Below are positions 8,571 through 14,930 of a stretch of 23,574 nucleotides of DNA, piece after piece. Position numbers and translations under genes: made by a program. Positions within the stretch are counted from its first letter, which is position 1. The number at the start of each line of letters is the position of its first letter. The DNA is from CAYRFQ01 sp964423615 (lineage in GTDB: Bacteria; Planctomycetota; Planctomycetia; Gemmatales; Gemmataceae): assembly GCA_964423615.1 (NCBI GenBank), contig CAYRFQ010000113.1:1-23574 (forward strand), written 5' to 3'. The notes under the pieces are model-generated. The model was not told where the DNA came from and did no database searches. It saw only the letters and a list, made by a program, of their open reading frames with translations.

Positions 8571-9016
8571 CTTGGCAGCTGTACAGTTCCAACCCGCCAG
8601 AGAAAAAAACACTGACCTGGAACACACTGCCATTTTGGCATACAATCAATTATTGGAATTTCATAAGAGGCCACTTTTTCGGGTAATATTAATCCTTTCG
8701 TTTCCAAATCGTCGAACTCTCCTGGCTTGGAACGCCTTGCATTCCAACCCCTGAGGAAGTGGATGGAGCTTACGATTTGTGTACCCAGGCCCTTGTCGAA
8801 TGCAAAACCTCCGACTAGATGGCACTCCCGACCCCGATGCTTGGAACTGTACAGGTCCAACGAAGAGGACTGTTGCGTTGGTGCTGCGGCATTGTATTTG
8901 CTCAGTTTGTTGACACGGGATCACACGCTCCGGGAACCTGGTCTCTGGCAGCGCTTTATCGCTGCCGAAGGGCGAGCACTTGCTTCCCTGCTGCGCTGGG
9001 ATTGTACAGGTCCAAC
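8571..9016. repeat. Four degenerate copies of a TGTACA-centred inverted repeat
   Basis: The best copy (8841-8860) reads TTGGAACTGTACAGGTCCAA, which equals its own reverse complement apart from one symmetric pair. Related copies lie at 8571-8593 (right arm TGTACAGTTCCAAC), 8726-8748 (arms TTGGAA and TTCCAA with a different centre) and 8996-9016 (TGTACAGGTCCAAC with a decayed left arm). Start-to-start spacings are 155, 114 and 156 bp. The DNA after the third and fourth copies is also loosely similar. The pattern fits a family of small palindromic elements or a set of operator sites for a dimeric regulator; I cannot choose between them. Confidence 0.6.
8947..8966. repeat. Short inverted repeat GGCAGCG/CGCTGCC
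   Basis: GGCAGCG (8947-8953) and CGCTGCC (8960-8966) pair perfectly across CTTTAT. A similar but imperfect element lies around 8500-8523. Each sits upstream of one copy of the TGTACA-centred repeat, hinting at a composite repeated unit. Confidence 0.45.
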
Positions 9017-9367
9017 GGATAAGGGTGCTGCGCTGCGGCAGACTGCTCCGGCGCTCGGATCGTCGGATGTGCCTACTGGCTAGATTGGGAGGTACTCACA
9101 TCGCGGATTCATGGCGTTGGTCCCAACATCTCTGGCGGGAAACCAATTTGCCATGCGTTGGTGCCTTTCGAGCTTTGGCGGGATGTGGTCGTGGAGTTCT
9201 TAGGGCGAAGTGAGCCGGTTTCATGAGTTCCAGAACTGCGAAATGCCCGATTGATCCAGCGGGCGACGACGGCGCGGCATTCCACGAAGAGTGGGCCAGG
9301 CGCCTGAAGAAAACCGACTTGTTGACCTGACGGTGCCTTTTTGCCTTCAACACTTCGAGCAAGAATA

Positions 9368-10903
9368 ATGAGCCAATCCAAAGACGACACCAAAGCCACA
9401 GGTGAAGAACCCCTACGTGTCCTTGTCATCGACGACATCGCGGATCACGCAGAAGTCGTGTGCGAAAGCCTCCAGCGAGTCGGCTATAATTGTGTCATTG
9501 CGACGAGTGGGACCGAGGGAGCGGGCCAGATCGAACAGGAAGACTTCGATCTTGTGCTTACCGACTTGCGTATGCCGGACATGGATGGGCTCGCGATTTT
9601 ACGCAAGACCAAGCAGGAATTGCCGGACGCGGGGGTCATCATGATTACCGGTCATGGGGACGTCCAGTCGACACGAGCGGCTCTAAAAGAAGGGGCAATT
9701 GACTTTCTCGAAAAACCGGTCAATCTCAGTAACCTCCGTCTCGTCGTCGACAAGGCTGCGGACCAGCTCCGTCTCGTCCGAGCCAACAACGAACTCAAGC
9801 GACAACTTGACGAGAAGTTCGGGTTTGAAGGTGTAATCGGCAACAGCCCCCACATGCATCAGATCATTAGCAAACTCAAGGCCGTGGCTCCGACTAGTGC
9901 CACCGTTTTGATCCAGGGCGAGACTGGCACAGGCAAAGAACTCGTAGCGAAAGCCATTCATAACAACAGCCCACGGAAGAATAAAAATTTCGTTGCGCTG
10001 AACTGCACAGCCATTAACGAAAGCCTTCTTGAAGACGAACTTTTCGGCCACGAACCTGGTGCGTTCACGGGAGCCGACAAAGTCCGCAAAGGCCGCTTCG
10101 AACATGCCAACGGGGGAACGTTATTCCTCGACGAAGTCGGTGACATGCCCCAACCCCTACAAGCCAAACTCCTGCGTGTGTTGCAGGACAAGGAAGTCTG
10201 TAGGGTTGGCAGTAACGAGCCGATTAAGGTCAATGTGCGGCTCATCTCGGCCACCCACCGGGACTTAAATAAGGCTGTTGAAGAAGGGAAGTTTCGCCAA
10301 GACCTCTATTATCGGCTCAAGGTGGTGCGGATCGAATTGCCACCGTTACGAACCAGGCGTGAAGACATTCCGATTTTAGCCGCGCACTTCATCAAGCAGT
10401 TCAACTCAGAACACAGCAAGGAAGTGAAAGGAATCTCCGAGGCCGTTCGTAAGGCCATGGCCGCCCATCAGTGGGAGGGAAATGTCCGGGAACTGCGAAA
10501 CATGATCGAGAGTATGGTCGTCCAAGATTTCGACGGGATTCTGGACTCCGATGATCTTGCGAACATCGAAGGATTCGACTCGCTTCCGATCACGGATGCT
10601 CCGTCGGGTCCTACCAACCTTGTGGGGCGACCCCTTCAGGAGATAGATAGATATTATTCCGAAAAAACGTTGGAGATGACAGGCGGCAATCGCGAGGAAG
10701 CATCTCGACTTCTCGGCATCGGGGAACGAACTCTGTACCGGATGATTCAGGATTGGAAAGTTCAAGATGATATCCGAGACGCCTTGCGAGAAACCAATGG
10801 TGACTTCGTAGGTGCCGCCGAGAAGTTGGATATGGATGTCAAAGAGCTCGAACGAAGAATGAAGAAACTTGGGTTAGATGTAGTGAAGCAAGAAGGAGTT
10901 TAG
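9368..10903 (+). CDS. Sigma-54-dependent response regulator, NtrC family
   Basis: The product is 511 residues from the ATG at 9368. A TTG nine codons earlier is possible but adds no recognised domain. A receiver domain covers about 16-130: acidic IDD near 20-23, phospho-acceptor Asp66 in LVLTDLRMPDMDG, and the conserved Lys in FLEKP. The sigma-54 AAA+ domain covers about 155-385: Walker A GETGTGKE at 174-181, sigma-54 contact motif GAFTGA at 221-226 and Walker B GTLFLDEVGDM at 250-260. A Fis-type helix-turn-helix lies at about 448-473 (NREEASRLLGIGERTLYRM). A second Fis-like segment follows at about 480-505 (DFVGAAEKLDMDVKELERRM), which is unusual. Role: once phosphorylated by a histidine kinase, it should open sigma-54 promoters from upstream sites. 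No kinase lies nearby, so this is an orphan regulator with unknown targets. The 65-residue gene follows after 33 bp. Confidence 0.93.
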   Translation: MSQSKDDTKATGEEPLRVLVIDDIADHAEVVCESLQRVGYNCVIATSGTEGAGQIEQEDFDLVLTDLRMPDMDGLAILRKTKQELPDAGVIMITGHGDVQSTRAALKEGAIDFLEKPVNLSNLRLVVDKAADQLRLVRANNELKRQLDEKFGFEGVIGNSPHMHQIISKLKAVAPTSATVLIQGETGTGKELVAKAIHNNSPRKNKNFVALNCTAINESLLEDELFGHEPGAFTGADKVRKGRFEHANGGTLFLDEVGDMPQPLQAKLLRVLQDKEVCRVGSNEPIKVNVRLISATHRDLNKAVEEGKFRQDLYYRLKVVRIELPPLRTRREDIPILAAHFIKQFNSEHSKEVKGISEAVRKAMAAHQWEGNVRELRNMIESMVVQDFDGILDSDDLANIEGFDSLPITDAPSGPTNLVGRPLQEIDRYYSEKTLEMTGGNREEASRLLGIGERTLYRMIQDWKVQDDIRDALRETNGDFVGAAEKLDMDVKELERRMKKLGLDVVKQEGV

Positions 10904-10936
10904 CGCCCTCGCGAGAAATCCAGAAAGAGTCTTTTC

Positions 10937-11134
10937 ATGAAATTGCCAAAGTTTCATGTTGGTGAGTATGTTAGTGTCATCCTGAACGAAAGAAATCGAA
11001 CCCCACATCAAGGGAGAATACGTGAAGTAATTTGGCACTACAAGGACCAGCAGTTCAATTACTACCTTGTTCCTCAAGGTAGAAAAGGATCCAAAAGGTA
11101 CTTCGCCGAAGATCTAAAACGGGTGGTGGAGTAA
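10937..11134 (+). CDS. Small protein of unknown function, SH3-barrel-like
   Basis: The 65-residue product is not recognised. Its sequence reads as a small all-beta protein: KFHVGEYVSVIL, then GRIREVIWHYKDQQFNYYLV, then KRYFAEDLKRV. This pattern (an opening VG-x-x-V strand, a G-x-I strand, a Tyr-rich strand and a final YxxxDL) resembles KOW/SH3-like barrels that bind nucleic acid or protein. It is strongly basic. No signal peptide or membrane segment is present, so it is probably cytoplasmic. It sits 33 bp after the response regulator and 83 bp before mutL, all on one strand, so it could be co-transcribed with either. The ATG is preceded by a purine-rich AGAAAGAG about seven bases upstream. 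Protein-like composition and tight packing support it as a real gene. Confidence 0.65.
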   Translation: MKLPKFHVGEYVSVILNERNRTPHQGRIREVIWHYKDQQFNYYLVPQGRKGSKRYFAEDLKRVVE

Positions 11135-11217
11135 CAAAGAAACAGCGAGAGCTGTATCGAGTCGGACTCTTCTCGGTCATCCATCTTCACTTCCCCTTGA
11201 AATGTTTGGAACACTTC

Positions 11218-13221
11218 ATGTCAAGAATCTCTCAGCTACCACCATCGGTCGTCACGAAAATCGCCGCTGGCGAGGTCATCGAACGCCCAGCCAGCGTCGT
11301 CAAAGAAATGCTCGAAAACAGCGTCGATGCTGGAGCCACACGCATCGATATCGAAGTCGAACAAGGGGGCATTGACCGCATTCTGATCGCCGACAACGGT
11401 AGCGGCATTCACCACGACGATCTGTCCCTCGTTTTTTCAAGCCACGCGACCAGCAAACTACGGAACGCCGACGACCTCTTTAATATTGCGACCCTTGGTT
11501 TTCGCGGCGAGGCGATGGCGTCGATCGGTGGGGTCGGTCAAGTGACCGTGCAATCACGGCAACACGACCAAACGAGCGGAAGTGAGATCACTTGTCGCGG
11601 TGGTACGCTCTCACCCATCAAGGCATGGAATGGAAGTCCGGGAACACGGATCGAAGTCAAGCACCTGTTTTTCAATGTTCCGGTTCGTCGTAAGTTTCTC
11701 CGCAAGCCGACGACGGAAATGGGTCACATCGCGGAAACGTTCGTGCGGGTCGCGTTGTCCCAGCCGAACTTGCACATGACGCTGAAACACAATGGAAAAC
11801 TGATCCATGAAGTTCCCGCTACCACCGACTTACCTCAACGCGTCGGAATATTTTTCGGCGAGGAACTTCGAGAGACACTCTATCCTGTCCAAGCGAGCTA
11901 CAACGACGTCGTCCTGAATGGGTTCATCGCCGATCCGTCGGTTGAACGTGGTAACGCCAAGATGCAATATCTTTTCTTGAACGGGCGTTGGATTCGCGAC
12001 CGCAGTATCGGCCACGCTATCCAGGAAGCGTATCGGGGGTTGCTCATGACTGGGCGATATCCGGTTTGGTTTTTATTCCTGGAAATGCCACCGGACCTTG
12101 TTGATGTGAACGTCCATCCGACGAAATGTGAGGTTCGATTCCGTGACGGACAGATGCTTTATGGAATGACGCTCAGCTCCATTCGAAAACGACTCAGCCA
12201 AGAAAACTTGACGCCTAAATTGCAGGCGCCGACTTCGACGATGGAACAACCAACGCCACAAAACTCAGTACCGCCGAAAAACATCGCGACTTTGCCTCCA
12301 CTTCCCTCATCACAACAACTTGTCGACCATCCGGCTTTTTCTGCTTCACACTTTGCTCATGGTGAACCCTCGGTCGTACCTGCCGAGCCGGTGGTTCCGG
12401 AACCAACTTCATCGGCAACCGACGATGCTCCGCCGTTGGCATTTGTTGTCCCGGAGCCTCCGCCTGTTGAAACAGATTATTCGGGGGGCTTGCCTCCTTC
12501 GCCACCGATTGCCTCGGCGCCCACGATGGATGGTTCAGCGGCCGCGATTCCACCTTCGCCAGAGGCTCTCGCCTCGGCCTTTCAGAACGCCGCACAAACC
12601 CCCGCCGAAAACCAAAGTTACTCGCAGGCTGACTTCTCCCCCGAGCAGCCCGACCTCAAGGCGATTCAACTTTACAATGCGTATCTTGTGCTCGAAACGC
12701 CTGAAGGCATGTTGGTGATCGACCAGCACGCCCTTCACGAACGTATATTGTTCGAACAGTTGAAAAATCGGATGCGGGATCAAACTCTGGAAACGCAACA
12801 GCTCCTGATTCCCGAACCAGTCGACTTTCCGCCTGACCAAGCCGCGCTGGCTTTGGAACACACCGAAGACTTGAGAGAACTTGGCCTGCACATAGAGGAT
12901 TTTGGGAGTGGAACTCTCGCCCTTCACGGTTATCCGGCGATTCTCGGAAACAAAGCACCGGAGAAGACATTGCGTGCGGTTGTGGAACACCTGACCACAC
13001 AGGACCGTGTCCCGACTCGCGAGCAGTTGTTGAACGATTTGTTGAGCTTGATGGCGTGTCACTCGGCCGTCCGTGCTGGTGACCCGTTGAACCAAGAGCA
13101 AATCGCCGCTCTTGTGGCCAAACGCGATTTAGTCGACGACACGCATCATTGTCCCCATGGTAGGCCGACTTCGTTGTTGTTCACGCGAAGAGATTTGGAT
13201 CGGCAGTTTGGGCGGGTGTGA
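11218..13221 (+). CDS. mutL: DNA mismatch repair protein MutL
   Basis: The product is 667 residues from the ATG at 11218 (SRISQLPPSVVTKIAAGEVI is the standard beginning); a TTG seven codons earlier is less likely. MutL links MutS mismatch recognition to downstream strand excision. The N-terminal GHKL ATPase shows IAAGEVIERPASVVKEMLEN, DNGSGI and TLGFRGEAMASI, then the transducer domain with FLNGRWIRD and VDVNVHPTKCEVRF. A Pro-rich linker covers about 330-478. The C-terminal dimerisation domain carries the metal-binding endonuclease signature DQHA(X)2E(X)4E beginning at Asp502, with ACHSAVRAGD near 613 and CPHGRP near 645. It is therefore the nicking type of MutL found in bacteria that lack MutH. 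The position next to the unknown 65-residue gene may reflect simple co-transcription. Confidence 0.97.
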   Translation: MSRISQLPPSVVTKIAAGEVIERPASVVKEMLENSVDAGATRIDIEVEQGGIDRILIADNGSGIHHDDLSLVFSSHATSKLRNADDLFNIATLGFRGEAMASIGGVGQVTVQSRQHDQTSGSEITCRGGTLSPIKAWNGSPGTRIEVKHLFFNVPVRRKFLRKPTTEMGHIAETFVRVALSQPNLHMTLKHNGKLIHEVPATTDLPQRVGIFFGEELRETLYPVQASYNDVVLNGFIADPSVERGNAKMQYLFLNGRWIRDRSIGHAIQEAYRGLLMTGRYPVWFLFLEMPPDLVDVNVHPTKCEVRFRDGQMLYGMTLSSIRKRLSQENLTPKLQAPTSTMEQPTPQNSVPPKNIATLPPLPSSQQLVDHPAFSASHFAHGEPSVVPAEPVVPEPTSSATDDAPPLAFVVPEPPPVETDYSGGLPPSPPIASAPTMDGSAAAIPPSPEALASAFQNAAQTPAENQSYSQADFSPEQPDLKAIQLYNAYLVLETPEGMLVIDQHALHERILFEQLKNRMRDQTLETQQLLIPEPVDFPPDQAALALEHTEDLRELGLHIEDFGSGTLALHGYPAILGNKAPEKTLRAVVEHLTTQDRVPTREQLLNDLLSLMACHSAVRAGDPLNQEQIAALVAKRDLVDDTHHCPHGRPTSLLFTRRDLDRQFGRV

Positions 13222-13439
13222 GACAATGATGTCCGTTCTGTTCCAAGTTGTGTGTGATTCGCGGTGCGGTCTCCCCAGACTGATAGGGGTGAGAAATAGG
13301 GCTCCGTTTTGTTCGATTTCGGGTTCTCAAATCTCCATTTTCTTTCCCTTTTTTGAATTGCCTGGATAACCTGCATGCAGTAACATTCACCAGATCGCTC
13401 AAACGTGGAAGAATGGATCTCATTAGGGGGGTATTGGAA

Positions 13440-14720
13440 ATGTTGACATTTTTGGGCGGCAAGGACAAGTACTGCGACGGCTTGAGCCGACGTAGTTTTC
13501 TGCAAGTTGGTGCATTCGGCGCTGGCTTGTCGCTTGTTGACTTGCTGCGAGGAAAAAGTGAGGCGGCCCAAGCTGGTCGTACGACCCGTCAGAAATCGGC
13601 AATCATGATCTATCTGGGTGGGGGTCCGAGCCACATGGACATGTGGGACCTCAAGCCCAACGCTCCGCAAGAGTTCCGTGGCGAATTCCGACCCATCCAA
13701 ACGAACGTCGCAGACTGCCAAATTTGTGAGCACTTCCCCATGCAAGCCCGCATGTGGGATAAGCTCGCCGCCATCCGCTCGATCGTAAGTGTCAACGAGC
13801 ACTCGGACACAAACGTGATGACCGGCCACAGCGACCGTGAACAGCGTGTTCGACAATACCCGTCTTTCGGTTCGTTTATTTCGAAACTCCGAAGCGGTCA
13901 ATCTCCTGTTCCGCCGTTCGTTAGTCTTCGAGGTTCGACGCGAGGAACTGAACCGGCTTTCTTGGGCGTTGCTCACCGACCGTTCACGCCGAGTGGCCCT
14001 GGCCTGGCCAATTTGTCGCGTGCGCGTGGGATCGACGGCACGCGGATGAATGACCGACAAGCCTTGCTCAGGGAAGTGGATTCGCTCCGCAGCGATATTG
14101 ACGCTACCGGCACAATGGAAGGCCTGGATTCGTTCCAAACGCAAGCGTTCGATTTGGTCACTTCGGGTGGCATTCGAAACGCACTGGACCTGGACCGCGA
14201 GGAGCCCCGTGTTCGCGACCGATATCGTGGCTTGGACAACTTCTTGCGAGCCCTGCGATTGGTCGAAGCCGGTGTTGGTTGTGTGACTCTGGGGATCGGT
14301 GGTTGGGACACCCACAGCAACAACTTCCGAAGCCTCAAGAGCAAGTTGCCAGCCCTCGACCGAGGTATCGCGACGCTCGTGAGCGACCTGATTGCTCGCG
14401 GTCTCTACGACGACACCATCACCATTGTGTGGGGCGAGTTCGGTCGAACGCCTCGCGTCAACGGTCGTGCTGGTCGTGATCACTGGCCCGCTGTCATGAG
14501 TGCCATGATCGCTGGTGGTGGCTTGCGAATGGGTCAAATGGTCGGTGCGAGTACGGACCGAGGTGAGCGACCTGCCGACGGTCGTTGCACGACTTCTAAC
14601 GTCCTGTCGACGGTTTACACGGCGATGGGCATCGATCCCGCCCAGACGATCCTCGACAACAGCGGTCGTCCGCGATACATTCTCGACGAGCGACAAACCA
14701 TTCGAGCTCTTCTCTCGTAA
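13440..14720 (+). CDS. DUF1501 family Tat-exported protein
   Basis: The product is 426 residues from the ATG at 13440. I chose this start because MLTFLGGKDKYCDGLSRRSFLQVG is the usual beginning of planctomycete DUF1501 proteins; frames opening at the TTG 13353 or the ATG 13413 add unrelated residues. A twin-arginine signal is present (SRRSFL, Arg17-Arg18, followed by a hydrophobic stretch), predicting folded export through Tat. The mature protein has DUF1501 features: MIYLGGGPSHMDMWDLKP, NEHSDTNVMTGHS, GIGGWDTHSNN and TIVWGEFGRTPRVNGRAGRDHW. The family is related to the alkaline phosphatase/sulfatase superfamily. The Asp, His and Gly-Gly-Trp-Asp-Thr-His residues suggest metal binding, but the activity is unknown. 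Members are usually encoded next to DUF1549/DUF1553 cytochrome proteins, as here. A strong terminator follows the stop codon. Confidence 0.92.
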   Translation: MLTFLGGKDKYCDGLSRRSFLQVGAFGAGLSLVDLLRGKSEAAQAGRTTRQKSAIMIYLGGGPSHMDMWDLKPNAPQEFRGEFRPIQTNVADCQICEHFPMQARMWDKLAAIRSIVSVNEHSDTNVMTGHSDREQRVRQYPSFGSFISKLRSGQSPVPPFVSLRGSTRGTEPAFLGVAHRPFTPSGPGLANLSRARGIDGTRMNDRQALLREVDSLRSDIDATGTMEGLDSFQTQAFDLVTSGGIRNALDLDREEPRVRDRYRGLDNFLRALRLVEAGVGCVTLGIGGWDTHSNNFRSLKSKLPALDRGIATLVSDLIARGLYDDTITIVWGEFGRTPRVNGRAGRDHWPAVMSAMIAGGGLRMGQMVGASTDRGERPADGRCTTSNVLSTVYTAMGIDPAQTILDNSGRPRYILDERQTIRALLS

Positions 14721-14750
14721 TAACGATGGTCGGAAAACTTCTGGGTAATG

Positions 14751-14788
14751 CACAGCCCGCGAGCGAAAGTTCGCGGGCTGTGTTTTTG
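14751..14788 (+). terminator. Rho-independent terminator after the DUF1501 gene
   Basis: CACAGCCCGCGA (14751-14762) pairs perfectly with TCGCGGGCTGTG (14771-14782) across GCGAAAGT and is followed by TTTTT (14783-14787). It begins 31 bp after the DUF1501 stop. It implies that the downstream cytochrome gene has its own promoter, between about 14790 and 14920. Confidence 0.92.
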
Positions 14789-14918
14789 TCCGGTTGTTAT
14801 CCTGCCCACCTGCCATACACTGTGTAGTGTGTCCTTCTCTGGAAACCGAACGCCATTCGTTTTGCGCGTGTCATTCGGGGTCGGACATCGCACCCGAAAG
14901 GCCGTTCTCACTCGCATC

Positions 14919-14924
14919 GGGAGG
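14919..14924 (+). promoter_or_regulatory. Shine-Dalgarno fixing the start of the cytochrome gene
   Basis: GGGAGG is followed by the six-base spacer TGCTTC and the ATG at 14931. The frame is open from 14748, but that earlier ATG lies just before the terminator and its extra residues show no domain, so 14931 is preferred. Confidence 0.8.
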
Positions 14925-14930
14925 TGCTTC

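Larger units (their letters stand above)
8299..9367. other. Gene-free region with clustered degenerate repeats
   Basis: About 1.07 kb lies between the divergent permease and response-regulator genes. Frames such as 8456-8860 (-) and 8727-9083 (+) overlap one another, have no recognisable domain and are rich in Cys, Trp and Arg, which suggests non-coding DNA. The region holds the hairpin at 8409-8429, four copies of a degenerate inverted repeat (8571-8593, 8726-8748, 8840-8861 and 8996-9016) and a short palindrome at 8947-8966. It must also contain both divergent promoters. It could be a decayed gene, a non-coding RNA locus or a repeat-expansion site. Confidence 0.55.

Noticed and set aside
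8456..8860. A 134-codon minus-strand frame in the gene-free region, considered as a decayed ATPase or transposase
   Set aside because: No Walker motifs, DDE residues or other recognisable sequence; it spans three of the inverted-repeat copies, which is unlikely for a real gene.
13146..14816. A 556-codon open frame on the minus strand opposite the DUF1501 gene
   Set aside because: It is a shadow of a conserved gene: the plus-strand product has a clear Tat signal and family motifs, while the antisense product is Arg/Thr/Ser-rich, has no domain and runs through the terminator at 14751-14788.
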